NCBI RefSeq assembly: GCF_036785885.1
Contig: NC_092323.1
Span: 12,098,501 to 12,162,500, forward strand
Length of the DNA stretch: 64,000 bases
Source: Coffea arabica
Taxonomy: Eukaryota > Streptophyta > Magnoliopsida > Gentianales > Rubiaceae
Direction: 5' to 3'
Shown here: positions 45,732 to 57,668 of the stretch, piece by piece
Numbering within the stretch: position 1 is the stretch's first letter
Layout of the letters: each line of letters opens with the position of its first letter
Notes under the pieces: generated by a model
The model's input: only the letters and a program-made list of their open reading frames with translations
What the model was told of the DNA's origin: nothing
Databases searched by the model: none
Position numbers and translations under genes: made by a program

Positions 45732-46345
45732 ATGGCAGAAAATTGCAGCTTGCATGTAGTAACGTTCCCTTGGTTAGCCTTCGGGCACATCATCCCATTC
45801 TTAGAGCTCTCAAAATTCATAGCCCAAAAGGGTCACAAATTCACCTTCGTGTCCACCCCCCGAAACATCTACAGCCTTCCAAAAATCCCTCCAGATTTAG
45901 CTTCATGCATTACCTTTCTTAAGCTACCGCTGCCCGGAGTCGAAGGGCTGCCAGAAATGCAGAGGCCGCTTTGGACATCCGCACCGACGATATTCCCTTC
46001 TGAAGAAAGCTTACGATGGCCTCGAACCCGAGTTGACTCGTTTCTTGCAGAACTCAGCTCCTGACTGGATTATTTACGACTTTTGCCCACATTGGTTACC
46101 TCCCATTGCTGCTAAGCTTGGAATTTCCAAATCATTCTTTTCTATTGTTAGCGCTTCGTCTCTAGTATTTTTGAAGTCTGATTTCGCCGGTTAACGGCAC
46201 CGATCCTAGAACGAAGGCGGAGGGTTTCAAAGTCCCACCGAAATGGGTCCCGTTTGACACCAAAGTCGCGTATAACTCCCCACGAGATTAACTGGATTAT
46301 GGAAGCAGCTCACCAGAACTCATCCGGCAGAAATTAGTACTTAAG
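45732..46345 (+). pseudogene. UGT91-like pseudogene, 5' half only
   Basis: Begins [19 protein letters not shown] with the catalytic His and follows the family for about 200 codons. Relative to intact copies there is a 1-bp deletion near 45955 (after GLPE) and another near 45993 (before LKKAY), then a poorly preserved stretch after 46170. The donor domain with the PSPG box is absent. A MITE begins at 46369 close to where similarity ends. The equivalent place in interval 2 keeps only the promoter (to about 57668). Confidence 0.88.
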
Positions 46346-46368
46346 CCCACGCAAGTCATCCTATTTAT

Positions 46369-46957
46369 CTATGTTTTCAGTACCGGACCGGGTATTGACT
46401 CGGTCAATCTCAGGGGTCATGGGTCAATGGATTCAACCGGTTTCGATAGGAATTAAACCGGATGACATCATAAATAAAAATTATTTAAAAATTTAAATAT
46501 TATATGTAAAATACCTAATAACATGTTAATATTAATAAAGGTATATTCATACATATTTGATGTTTTAAATATATTTAACAAGAAAATACAAAGAAATTAG
46601 AACAATCAAGTAACAATTTATATTATTTAATGAGCATTAACAAGTTTAGAATTAAAATTATGGACTTAATTGAAAAATAATACCAAACTTTAAGAAAATA
46701 TTGATAAAGTATGAAATATTTGAGGTATATTAATAATTTTTAACAATCTAGGGATCAAAACATAATATTGACAAATTTTGAGTTTTTTTTAAAAAAAAAA
46801 CTGTTTGAACCGGAAAATCCAATTTTTCCCGGTCAAACGCGATTTTTGACCGAATTTTTACTTACCCAGTTTTTAAACATGACTCGGACCGGACACTTGG
46901 CCGATTCTCGGTTCAACCGGTCGAACCGGCCGGTCCAATCTGAGTTTTAAAACACAG
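46369..46957. mobile_element. CCGG-rich MITE, 589 bp
   Basis: Inverted ends CTATGTTTTCAG / CTGTGTTTTAAA, 8-bp direct repeat CTATTTAT (46361-46368 and 46958-46965) and subterminal CGGTTCAACCGGT / CGGACCGG blocks. It belongs to the same family as 55485-56536 and 59609-59928. The interior is AT-rich and non-coding. Confidence 0.8.
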
Positions 46958-46965
46958 CTATTTAT

Positions 46966-48386
46966 GGACATTTTGCAGAGATGGTTTATCAAAAAGTGTT
47001 TAAGTGGGTAGTAATTTAAATTAATCTACCATTATTTGTATCTCTGGCTTGTATTTTGATTAACTTTGCAAACTTATAGAAATATTTGATTAACTTTGTA
47101 TCTCTGGTTTCTTGTATCTTATAGTAATATTTGATCCAACTTTGCACACTCCAATTATTGGACTTTTGGTATTTTAACATGCTTTGAACTTTTATTTCTA
47201 CAATCCTATTCAGGTTTTGTCCTTTGCGACGTTGTTAAAACTTCTAAATAACACAAGAAACATGACGAACGGTTAATATGCCTAGAACAGGACAACATAT
47301 TGCCTAGAACGGTTAATATGCATATGTTAAGCAATTTGACTCAACTTAAAATTTTGTAGTTACAAGATATTAGGTTTCTTTATTTTTAATTAAAAACATT
47401 AAAGTTTTTAGTTTTTGAATAAAACTATATATATATTATTCTGACTTTCGATATGCAATAAACAAGTTCTTACTTCTTGGGTGTGCTCAAATTATGGATG
47501 ATATGTCAATATTCAAAATTTGGATAGATTTTCTTCAACACGCTATTCTGCTTATATAATATAGGAAACTGTAGTAGATGTGCCCTTTTTTGTTTTTTAA
47601 CCATAGAGAGGGTCTATAGGAACTCGAAACAGATATGAATTTAGAATACTTAACCAAACAAATTATGTATTCATGAAAAGAAATTGCCTTGTTGACGTTA
47701 ATTTATCATGTGATTTTGATACATAAACCTAAAAATAATCTGGGTTAGGTTTGAACGTTTTTAATTACATATATGCTTGTTAATGACACAACATGATCCA
47801 ATCATTCTATGCACTCGCATGATACCACATTTCGTGATAAGATCACAAACAAGGAGTGTGTTTGGAGATGAGATTATTTGAAATATTATTTGAAATAATT
47901 ACTGTAATACTATTTATAATGTGATGTATGCGAGATAAAAAGGTGATTGGAAAAATAAAAAGGTGTATTGGAAATTGTGTTTGTAATGCAAGCAAATTAT
48001 TTTGACCAAATAATAGCTATCCGATTTTTCTTAATTATGCATCTCATATTTTTAGTTAGAGTTAAATGCAAAAAAGCCCCCATGAACTATATATTCAGTT
48101 GCAGCTTAACCTCTAAACTATAATAATAGGCATTTTGCCCCATTGAATGATAGGTTTGGACAACACTATCCCTACTATCTCAAATTTTTTCTTTTTCCTA
48201 TTCTTTTTTTTTTCCTTTTCTCCTCTTTCTTTTTTCCCCTTCTCTCATGGAACTAGCCAATGTTTCCCACCAGGGATGAAAGACTTACATCAAATTTTTT
48301 AATATTTTAAAACTACTTTTTTAATTTGTTTATTTGTTAAATTCATTCTTAATAATTCATCATAAACTATTTGTTATTGCAAAATA
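46966..48386. other. Interval 1 sequence, no gene
   Basis: Collinear with about 57670-58923. From about 48055 it contains the left arm of an inverted-repeat element whose complete form lies at 58580-59514; here the right arm is missing. Confidence 0.55.
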
Positions 48387-49059
48387 CTAGGGGAGGAGTG
48401 CCCGCGCATCGCGCGGGTATTTGGTACCCGTAATTAAAGAGGATTTTTTATTAGACAAATAATAGTACATTTTTGAAAAGAAATAATCATCAAATATGAC
48501 AAAACTAATAATAGTACATTCTAATTGCAGCACATACTTGTACACTTTACTTTATCAATTTATCAATGTTTTTGCAATTTTATCATTCCCAAAACGCCCC
48601 TATAGATGTTAGTTGAAAATCGTCCAAGAGGAGACATAAGTTGTTTCAGACAAAGGAATATCTTCCAATGGCTAGTTATAGCAACGTGTTAATTACACAA
48701 TGTATTAATATGTCTTTGTGTTAATTTCATAATAAAAGTCACACTTCAATTAAATGTGTCTATAACACTATTTCAGTAATTACACTAACAAATAAGTTTA
48801 TATGAGTTGTACTTGATGCAAAAACGGTTGCAAAATAATTCCATATTCCAGAAATACCTAGATATCTCTATAAATCAAAGTTTTAAATGTATTAAAATGA
48901 GGACATTTCAGTAAATATACCTAAACACATGCTACCATTAGTTGTACCAAAAGTTTTTAAAAAACTACACAACATTTCATATTCCCAAAAATCTCCTATC
49001 TATGCTGTTGAAATTCCAACCCCCCTTTGACCATAACTCATTCATATATAGTATAAGGA
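48387..49059 (-). mobile_element. Non-autonomous Helitron, 673 bp
   Basis: On the - strand it starts TCCTTATACTATATATG and ends with the hairpin CCCGCGCGATGCGCGGG plus CACTCCTCCCCTAG. Flanks are A (48386) and T (49060), the Helitron AT target; interval 2 has the uninterrupted site near 58924. No coding region. The 3' hairpin resembles, but is not identical to, that of the large Helitron at 12471. Confidence 0.93.
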
Positions 49060-49575
49060 TATGTAGCTTGTATCGTAAAGTGTATTAATCTAGTAATTCA
49101 ACAATTTAAATACCTATAAACCGATTAGAGTTCACAATTACTCAACTATTTATAACAAAATCAACCTATTATATATCACGTAAAAAAAAGTTATATGTGT
49201 AGTAAAAAAAAAGAAAAGAATAAACAACAATAGTAGTTCATTTCTTATTTGTTATTGATACTAGTAATAATTGATTAATCAATATTCCTATTTTGTTCTT
49301 ATATATTTGAATACCCGACTGAATAATTTGTCGTATTAAAGATAAAAATTGTCTTATTAAATTTTGACACAGTGACTAGTACATCAATCATTTTCCTGGT
49401 ACTATGAACTCACATTTCATGTGATCTGCCAACAAGAAGCAACTGCTGAAAAGGCAGTAAATCGAATCAATTGGTCCACGTCGTACCACCCAGCTTCTAT
49501 GTATCAGCACGTTGTGCACTCTGCAGGCAAGGCGGAAAAAACCATAATAGAGTTCTAAAGTTCCAATAATATTTC
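49060..49575 (+). promoter_or_regulatory. Upstream region of UGT gene H
   Basis: The last ~140 bp (from GTAAATCGAATCAATTGGTC at about 49457) are nearly identical to the upstream region of the UGT at 61203. The TATA-like word at the equivalent place reads CTATGTATC here (about 49497-49505) but CTATATATC in the 61203 copy. No other gene. Confidence 0.55.
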
Positions 49576-50964
49576 ATGGCGAACAAATCCGGCAGCTTAC
49601 ATGTTGTCATGTTCCCATGGTTAGCCTTCGGCCATTTCATCCCTTTTCTAGAGCTCTCAAAATTCATAGCTCAGAGAGGTCACAAAGTTAGCTTCATTTC
49701 CACCCCTAAAAACATCGATCGCCTCCCTAGAATCCCTCCAGAGTTTGCATCTTCTATTACCTTTGTAAAAATCCCACTCCCCCCAGTCGATGGGCTTCCC
49801 GAAAATGTGGAGGCCACCGTAGACCTTGGCGATCTTGATGTTGCCGTTCTCAAGAAAGCCTACGACGGACTTGAGCCCGAGTTGACTCGTTTCTTGGAGT
49901 ACTCGGCTCCGGACTGGATTATTTACGACTTTGCCCCATATTGGATACCTCACATCGCAGCTAAGCTCAACATATCTAAATCATTCTTTTGTATTAATAG
50001 CGCTGCCAGTGTGGTATTCTCAGCACCCTCTCTTGATGCGATGGTCGCGGGTACTGATCCCAGAACTAAGCTCGAGGATTTTACGGTTCCACCGAAGTGG
50101 ATCCCATTCGAGAGTAAATTGGCATTCAAGTTGCACGAGAGTAGATTTGTTGTGCGAAGTAAGAACCTAGATGGATCGGGTGTATCGGATTCGTATCGGT
50201 TCGGATCGGCTATAAAGGGTGCAGATGTTACATTGATAAGATATTGCCCCGAGTTTGAAGGCAAGTGGTTGAAGTTGCTTGAAGATTTGCTACAGCGGCA
50301 TATAATACCGCTGGGATTAATGCCACCCCCGGTGGAAAAAAGCATCGTCGAGAACAACGAGTCCTGGATTGCAATCAAGGATTGGCTTGATGGTCAAGGT
50401 AAAGGCTCGGTGGTTTATGTGGCACTTGGGAGTGAGGTATCACTGAATCAACTCCAACTCAGTGAGTTAGCTCTTGGGCTGGAGTTATCCGGGGTACCAT
50501 TTTTCTGGGCACTAAGGAATCCATCTGGGATGCCAGAGGGGTTCGAGGATAGAGTCAAGGGAATGGGTATCGTTTGGAAGAATTGGGCACCTCAGCTTAA
50601 CATACTGAGTCATGACTCAGTGGGTGGATTCTTGACTCACTGCGGGTGGAGTTCGAGTATAGAGGGGCTCATGTTTGGTCATCCGCTCATTATGCTGCCC
50701 TTTAATATAGATACGGGGTTGATTGCTAGGATAATGGAGGAAAAACGGGTGGGGATAGAAATACCGAGAAATGATGTAGATGGATCGTACACGAGCCACT
50801 CGGTGGCCAACTCGGTAAGGTTGATTATGGTGGAAAACGAAGGTAAAATCTTCAAGGACAAAGCTAAAGAAATTAGTGCAATATTTGGAGATCAGGATTT
50901 GCATGACAGTTACTTGCAGAAGTGTGTAGATTACTTGGAAAAGAAAAGACATGAATCCGAATAA
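49576..50964 (+). CDS. UGT91-like UDP-glycosyltransferase (gene H, hybrid)
   Basis: Intact 462-residue single-exon gene. Catalytic His20 and Asp118, LGSE loop and PSPG box (337-380, ending Asp-Thr) as in gene A. The upstream region and first ~16 codons ([15 protein letters not shown]) match the 61203 gene, whereas nearly all later differences, and the 3' flank, follow gene A: for example IPHIAAKLNISKSFFC and SAPSLDAMVAGTDPRT. A few sites between codons 41 and 70 (Ile41, Pro67, Pro70) still follow 61203. This is the structure of an unequal-crossover product. Function is as for gene A, but expression would follow the 61203-type promoter. Cytosolic; acceptor unknown. Confidence 0.92.
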   Translation: MANKSGSLHVVMFPWLAFGHFIPFLELSKFIAQRGHKVSFISTPKNIDRLPRIPPEFASSITFVKIPLPPVDGLPENVEATVDLGDLDVAVLKKAYDGLEPELTRFLEYSAPDWIIYDFAPYWIPHIAAKLNISKSFFCINSAASVVFSAPSLDAMVAGTDPRTKLEDFTVPPKWIPFESKLAFKLHESRFVVRSKNLDGSGVSDSYRFGSAIKGADVTLIRYCPEFEGKWLKLLEDLLQRHIIPLGLMPPPVEKSIVENNESWIAIKDWLDGQGKGSVVYVALGSEVSLNQLQLSELALGLELSGVPFFWALRNPSGMPEGFEDRVKGMGIVWKNWAPQLNILSHDSVGGFLTHCGWSSSIEGLMFGHPLIMLPFNIDTGLIARIMEEKRVGIEIPRNDVDGSYTSHSVANSVRLIMVENEGKIFKDKAKEISAIFGDQDLHDSYLQKCVDYLEKKRHESE

Positions 50965-51463
50965 GAACTGTCTTGGAAACTTTTGAAGAGCGTATACACT
51001 GATCAGTATTCATCGTGTCAAATCCAGCTAGTGTCAAATCCAAGACCACCATTAGTGTCAAATCCAGCCTATCTCATATACTTTATTTAGCATTTTTTTT
51101 TTCACAGCTATAGAAGTCCTATATATATATTTTTTTTTGTCGCAACATAGAAGTCCTGTAACTTTAGCTAGCCTATAAAGTTGATAGATTAGAATAATCT
51201 GTGGCACATGAGCTGGCCACTTGTACCAGACATTTGTAATCTTTCTTCTTTTAATATATTTTGCTTTGCTTGATTAAAAAAAAAAGTATCCATTGTGCAT
51301 TTTCTTTTGCATTTTTAATTTAGTTGTTACTGAAATTGCATCATTTCCTTCACTGAGAATGTCTATTACATCTTGTACAAACCGTCCGGAAAGGTTCATG
51401 ATCATGATTTGGTTAAAAAAAATTTAAGATTCAGATCATATCTTCTACATCGATTTTAATATC

Positions 51464-52910
51464 TGACAGGTGTCGAGCCTGTGCAATAATAAATACCTAC
51501 TCGAGAAAAATGAATTTTCTGTGTATAGTAGTGAGTAGGGTCGAATCCACAGGGACTGGGAAAAATTTGATTCCTTTCAAGTTCGGGACACGGGGGATTT
51601 TTATCAGAAATAAACTAAAAATAATTAAACAATTTAACTAAAAATAATTAAATAATTTAACCAAAAATAAATAATTAATTAATACAATTGTAAATAGCAA
51701 TTAGATAAATGATAAATAAATTCTAGCCAAGGATACAACTACGCAGACACAGTCCATTCATCCGATCATTGATGCAAAGAAGGTTCACTTAATTTTATTA
51801 ATAGGCTAGTTATAGTCGCCGATAAACTCTAACGACCAGCTTTTCCTTAATTTATTGATAACCAAGGTACGACCGTTGATTACTTCTAACCAGGAAATAC
51901 TCCTAGGTACGACCGTAGGAATTAATTTCCTAATTGCATTAAAAACTAGAAAAGCCTAACCCAAATTAATAACACGCTACGAGGGTTATTTAAATCAGAT
52001 TGCATGTCCCCCTAGTATGTGAAAATACTAGTTGTCACTAATATTAACCAACTAAACAATTACGGATTTAATTGATTAATTTGACAGGAGATTAATAAGT
52101 CAAATTGCACATCGGGCCCTTGATATCCAATTAACAAAATAATCCCATGGAAATTAAAATAGAAAACATGCAAATATTAACAAATTAAGGAACACGTAAA
52201 ATTAATTAGATCTCACAGATATTTGGGACTGCGTCTTCGCGTTGATCCTTGACTAGATGAGAAAATTAGCCACGCCTCATAAGAAAATTCCCACGCAATT
52301 TAATTGAATTTAAAGACATCATCTTTCTTCGATAATTGAGAGAGTGAATAACAAAGCTCTCGGAAGAAAATAAGAAAATTGCACAATAGAATTCAACAAA
52401 CCAAAACAACTCCCTATTCTCTCCTCTGGAACATCCCTCGGAGAGAAAAACTAAAAACTCCTCTATCCTCCTACGGAGCTTATATTGAGAGAAAACTCCA
52501 AAACTAGTCTAATGTCTTTTTGAAGCTTGTTCCTGCAATTCTCCTCTACACTAGTTCTTATAAGAGAACTAGTTACGTAGGAAGCAAATAGAAAAGCTAC
52601 TTTCATCATCAAAGTCCACCTATGGCTAATGAGTACATCTCCCAAAAGAAGAACACATTTTCTAAATCAATGTTACGTGGTCCCCGCAGAATTGTCTCCT
52701 TTTGATTTCTTATTGTTAGTGGACTTGCCAGGACTTAATAATAGGAAGGCAACTCTTCATCAGCAATTCCCCTTTTAACACTTTTCTGCTCCACTTTCTG
52801 AAATTATATCCAAATACCAAATATAAATATATATTGACAATTAAAGCAATATTTGGCAAGGATAAAGAGGAGAATTAACAATAAAATTACTAACAATTAA
52901 CACCCTATCA
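51464..52910. mobile_element. Solo LTR, about 1.45 kb
   Basis: Begins TGACAGGTGTCGAG and ends ACCCTATCA (TG...CA), with a 5-bp target duplication ATATC (51459-51463 and 52911-52915); interval 1 has the single site at 43230-43234. No internal coding region or second LTR is seen, so this is the single LTR left after recombination of an LTR retrotransposon, lineage not determined. The word GGGTCGAATCCACAGGGA near 51539 is common in plant LTRs. Confidence 0.8.
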
Positions 52911-52915
52911 ATATC

Positions 52916-53550
52916 ATATGTAATATCCGCCAAATTTTGTTCTATGTTTACAATTTATTGAAAGTGAATTACATTCTAAACAAATAAAATTATGTCCTGT
53001 AAAATAGAACAAAAATCAATCCAAGCAATTTTGCTAATGACCGTTTAAGTCCCTAGCCCCCACATAAACCACTCCCACCGTTCACTCAGTCAAAAGCAAG
53101 AACAAAGACAAGATGGCAGAATCCATCCAAGTGATTGTGTCTATTGTTCTCTGAAATAGTCGATAATATATATATATATATAATTTTTTTTCAAATAATT
53201 TTTTACAAAATCGAGAAATATAGATTTTTGGGTTTTGAACTTTTAGGCTCTGAGTTCATATTAAAAAGCTCAAGTTTAGCTCATGCTATTATATGAGTTT
53301 CTGACTCAAATCGAGTTTGGCCCAAATTCATAATTAAATACAAATTATATTACATAATTGTATATAATATATATTTTATAATTATGAATTAATACAAATT
53401 AATGTATAAATTATTAACATTTTATGTCGTGGTATGTATAATTATAAACTATAGATATTATTATACATATTTTACATATGCGCTTATACTCATACATGGG
53501 TTGAACTTTAATTGAATTTGAGTCTAGTTTCATTCAAACTCGACTCAAAT
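52916..53550. other. Interval 2 sequence, no gene
   Basis: Collinear with 43235-43920 of interval 1. AT-rich, no features of its own. Confidence 0.6.
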
Positions 53551-53553
53551 GTA

Positions 53554-54804
53554 GGGCCTGTTTGGAACCTAAATTTTTTGGGAGTTTGTCTAAAACTTTA
53601 CTGTAATGCACTGTAGAAGTTTTTGAAAAAATTTTGTAGAAGTTTTGTAAGGTGAAAAATTTTTTTGTAATAGTTTTTGTAAGATAAAAAATTTTGTAAA
53701 AGTTTTTGTGAGGTGAATTTCTTTTCCTTTTCTTTTTTTCTTTCTCTTTCTTTTTCTTTTTTTCCTTTTTCTTTTCTTTCCTCTCTTTCTTTTTCTTCTT
53801 CTTCTTCCTTCCCCCTCCCGCCACTCCTCTCCCCCCTTTCCCCTTCTCCTCTGCTCTGCATTTCCCCCGCCACCCCCACCAGTTCCTCTGCCCCTTCCCC
53901 CTCCCCTCTACAAGCCCAGGCCCCGCTGCCCCCCGCCTCCCCATCCCCCCGCCAGCCCTTCCCCCGTCAGCCTCTCTGCCCCTTCCCCCTCCCCTCTGCA
54001 AGCCCGGCCCCGGCCGCCCCCCGCCTCCCCCTCCCCCTCCCCCCGCCAGCCCCCTTCCCCCCCAGCCTGGCCCCCGCTACCCCCCAGCCCCTTCCCCCGC
54101 ACGCCACCCCCTCCCCCCGCCAGCCCTCCCCTCTCTCGTTTCCCCCTCCCCTGTTCCCCTTCTCGTTTCCCGTTTCCCGCCACCCCCTCTGCCCCGCCAT
54201 CCCCACCCCCTCTGTTCCCCTGTTCCCCCGTCAGCCGTAGCGTTGGCGTGACTGAAGTCAATTGTGCTTTCTGCTTGACCATTTGATCAAGATCTTTTCT
54301 TTCAAACGAACTGGTCATCTTCATCCTCTGCTGGATTGACTTGCTTGTGCTTGACTTTCATTTTCATGCTGTCTCTGCCTACAAGGAGGAATGCAACCTC
54401 TTTAGAAGTCAGCTAGGCAGGCTCGATGGAATCTGGGTAGGTTTTCTCGATAGATGAAAGGTTTTTAAGTACTAGAGCAGGAGGAAAGTAACTGCTGCTA
54501 CTGCATCGGTCGGGGGAGTTTGGCCAGGGAGGGAGAAAGGAAGGAAAAAAAAAATTTGGGAACGCCGGTGCCGGAATAGGTGGCCGGCGCCGGAAACTGC
54601 AGCAGAGGTGGTGGCCGACGATGAAGGTATGGTGGATGGGGTGGGGGAGAAAGAAGAAGAAAGATAGAAGTTTTTTGTGTATTAGATATTTTGAAGTGTG
54701 TAGATTAAAAAATTTGATAAATTTTTTTGGGTTCCTGTAGCTAAAGTTGTTAAAAAACTTGTAGCTAAAAAACTTGGCCAAAAAACTCACTTCCAAACAA
54801 GCCC
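53554..54804. mobile_element. PIF/Harbinger-type non-autonomous element with C-rich insert
   Basis: Inverted ends GGGCCTGTTTGGAA / GGGCTTGTTTGGAA and a 3-bp duplication GTA (53551-53553 and 54805-54807); interval 1 shows the empty site near 43923. Arms contain AAAATTTTTGTAG-type repeats. The middle (53715-54240) is a pyrimidine then C-rich low-complexity run giving false Pro-rich or Gly-rich ORFs. 54240-54420 is of normal composition and might be a captured fragment, but I do not recognise it. No transposase. Confidence 0.8.
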
Positions 54805-54807
54805 GTA

Positions 54808-55484
54808 GTTTGGCCATAATATTTAAGTTCAAAATCTGTCCGATCCAATTAAAACTTAGGCTTGGTGAGTTTTTTCGAGCTGAACTTAAGCTGATCGCAC
54901 TTCATTGATAATGCTAGTATTTAGATAAGAGATTATTTTAATAAGATAGTATTTTGAAAAAAAATATTATAATATTTTGTATAACATAATTTATGTGAAA
55001 TAAAAAAAGATGGAAAAAATAAAAAAATAATTAAAAAATATATTTTCAATGCAATTAATAACAACATGTTTGGATTGCTAATCATAGGGTTCTATCTTTC
55101 CTTCACCGCTGTACAGCTGCATGTTCACTGTGACTTGACGTTGATTTTGATGAGATCTAAAAATAGACAATAGAGTGGATGCAGAAGATGATGTAGGCTG
55201 GCATCGTCGGCCGCGCAAGCCACATGCAATGGGATGGAGTTTGGTGCGATGGTCCAAGGCGGCTGATATTGCCCGCACCACATCTTATTTTATTGCCAAT
55301 AATGCCCTTGAGAAGTCAAAACTTACTATGTGACTCGTAGTCCTATCTCTTTTGGGCCCCACGCTTTTTTTTTTCCCTTAAATCTCCATTTAGTATTCCC
55401 TCAGTCGTCGGTCTTTCCACTTCCTCTCCCCAACCCAAGCCAAACCATCTTTGTTGGTTTACTAAAATGAGTAAATGGATAAAA
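54808..55484. other. Interval 2 sequence, no gene
   Basis: Collinear with 43926-44600 of interval 1. Nothing further recognised. Confidence 0.6.
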
Positions 55485-56121
55485 TCAATGTTTTAAAAAT
55501 CGAACCGTTAATTGAACCGGTGAAGTGAAAGCGTCGAGATTCAACCAGTCGGACCGATTCAACCCCGGTTCAATGAATTTTTTAAAAAATAATTTATATA
55601 AATATATATATATGCACAAAATAAGACATGTAATGGACTAATTTAATACTTTATATGATGAAAAGTTTACTATTTTTGAATAACCTGGATTTTTAAAAAT
55701 AAATTTTTTAAATTATAAGTTAAAACAAATAAATTTCATTTTAATTTCAATTATATCTAAATCCAACCCAAAAATATCACAATATTTTGAAATTATACAA
55801 AATTCACATCTATGAGAATTTAGACATTGTGAACTTAAATTTTAATTTACGTTTTGGGATTTAGAGATTGCAATTTAAAAAAGGAAGTTTGGAGTTCGAA
55901 GAAAGTTAAGAGAATCGAAAATATAAATGTAAACTTGATAAGAAACAAAAAATGAGATAAAAGTGAGTGGTTGTGACATTAAATAATTTGGGTTAAAGAA
56001 AAATAATTCTTTTTTAACTTTTTTCAATTTAATGGACAAAAATAAAATTAAAAGATGGAAGAAAACACCAATAAATTAAAAATAAAGAGGTTTGATTAAA
56101 AAGGGAGTGACAAAAGCAAAA

Positions 56122-56123
<2 letters not shown>

Positions 56124-56160
<37 letters not shown>
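56124..56160. repeat. (AG)n microsatellite
   Basis: About 18 uninterrupted AG units inside the MITE. Confidence 0.95.
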
Positions 56161-56162
<2 letters not shown>

Positions 56163-56271
56163 GAAGATTAAAAAGAAAGAGCCATGAGATGATGAGATTT
56201 TGTAAGAAAAATGGAAAAAAGAAATATGAGTGTTTGTTTTATATAAATAAGTTATCAAAAAAAACTAATAA

Positions 56272-56340
56272 GATGTGATGGTGCAACGGTTAATACATTG
56301 GTCTTTTATTACAAAGGTCTTGAGTTTGAATCTTGATAGT
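56272..56340 (+). other. tRNA-like module inside a MITE
   Basis: TGGTGCAACGGTTAA resembles an A box and GAGTTTGAATCTT a B box, at roughly tRNA spacing. The acceptor stem does not pair well, so this is a tRNA-derived (SINE-like) remnant, not a tRNA gene. Confidence 0.4.
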
Positions 56341-56543
56341 TGCATTTTGCAAAACTTTTTTTTTTTTTTTAAAAAAAGAAAGTTGAAAATCGGAAACCAC
56401 CGGTTCAACGGTTTGCACGGTTCGATCGATTTTTGACCGGTTTCCTGACAAAGTCAACTACGACATAGAACCGAACCGGTGTCATGGCCGATTCACCGGT
56501 CGAACCAACCGGTCCGGTCCGATTTTCAAAATACTAGATAAAA

Positions 56544-57668
56544 CACCTCTCTGCTGAACAAACAATTACCACCTCGAGGGCGAAGCTAGAAAATAAATTT
56601 AGTGGGGATAAAATTAAGATATAAAATTTTACTAGTTACAACATGAAAAAATATATGTTTAACTAACAAAATACGAAGTTATGCGTGTAATTAGTCTACA
56701 ATTTAGCAACCAGATAAAGTATCTCTCAAATCTCAAATCCCTAATAAAGGATTCTTCCACTTCTCCTCTCACAACACTAAAAATTTTCTCTAGATTTTTA
56801 TTAAAATGAAATAAAAATGAGCAATGTTTGTGAGTTCCAATGTGTTGTGAAAAAAGTTTAAAAAATTTCAAATGGATTTGTGTTCCGGGAGCATATTAGA
56901 ATATTTTTTTAAAAAATAAAAGAATAAATACAATTTGAATCTCTTTCTCTGTTTAGACAAGGTGGTGTCATTTATTTTAATTGTTGTTAAATTATTTGAT
57001 ATAAGAGATACAAACAAAATATACACAATTATTTTAAATTTTGTTTGAGGATAGTGAGGATAATTTAATTTAAGTGTGAGGCCAAGCCTGCAATTTTATA
57101 TGCAGATACAAAGAATTTAGTGGGGACAATTCTCTAATACTTTAAATTTTATTGAAGAGTAATGGGGATAATTCATTTAAGTGTGGAAACAAAACCATAA
57201 TTCTATACATAGATATGGAGATTATGGTGGGGTCAATTGCCCTCCACTACCCTACACTGCCTCCATCACTGTTACCGCCTGTAATCAAAGCGGACGCAAG
57301 AACCTCTGCGGACGCTATCTCAATCTTCTCCTCAAAAATGTCCTAGAATACATTATGCTTCATTTTGTACACCAAAGGAAGCAAGTCCATCCCAATTATA
57401 GCCCTTTCATGCGGGGTTTTTGTTGATCCCATGAAAATCAACGTACGTCATGGTGAACGTATAGCTATATAGCGGTGCTAATCACTTGCTAGAGGGTGAT
57501 GTGTCATGTAGCATAAGCTAAAAGGCCAGCCTTGATAAATTTGAATAAAAAAAGACGTGGGAAATACCAAATCGATAATTTACGAAGTCATATACTGGTA
57601 CAAAGTTCTTTGTTCAAACAATGGATCGTCACCATTAGCCTTTATTTGTTCAAACGTCTCGACTGCAA
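56544..57668. other. Interval 2 sequence ending in an orphan UGT promoter
   Basis: Collinear with 44600-45728 of interval 1, including the promoter and leader of the truncated UGT (57420-57668). The coding remnant is absent: the match resumes with sequence found at 47140 in interval 1, so about 1.4 kb was removed here. Confidence 0.7.

Larger units (their letters stand above)
40500..49575 (+). repeat. Tandem duplication unit 1 (gene A plus interval)
   Basis: After gene A the sequence 42040-49330 is collinear with 51180 to about 59170 after gene H, apart from insertions and one deletion. Matching anchors include GTTGATAGATTAGAATAATC (42030 and 51180), the repeated flank at 44160-44600 and 55060-55490, and the stretch 47140-48386 with 57670-58923. 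Confidence 0.85.
55485..56536. mobile_element. CCGG-rich MITE, 1.05 kb, with tRNA-like module
   Basis: Ends TCAATGTTTTAAAAATCGAACC and, inverted, TAGTATTTTGAAAATCGGACC; here quoted only in part, the shared core is TTTTnAAAATCG-ACC. Direct repeat GATAAAA (55478-55484 and 56537-56543); interval 1 has the single site at 44594-44600. Subterminal CGGTTCAACCGG/GACCGGTT blocks. Contains (AG)n at 56124-56160 and a tRNA-like stretch at 56272-56340. Confidence 0.8.

Noticed and set aside
53598-54324. Pro-rich (+) and Gly/Glu-rich (-) ORFs of up to 175 codons
   Set aside because: They arise from pyrimidine and C-rich low-complexity DNA inside a MITE-like element and have no family signature.
56272-56340. 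Functional tRNA gene
   Set aside because: Box-like words are present, but acceptor and anticodon stems do not pair convincingly and it lies in a MITE.
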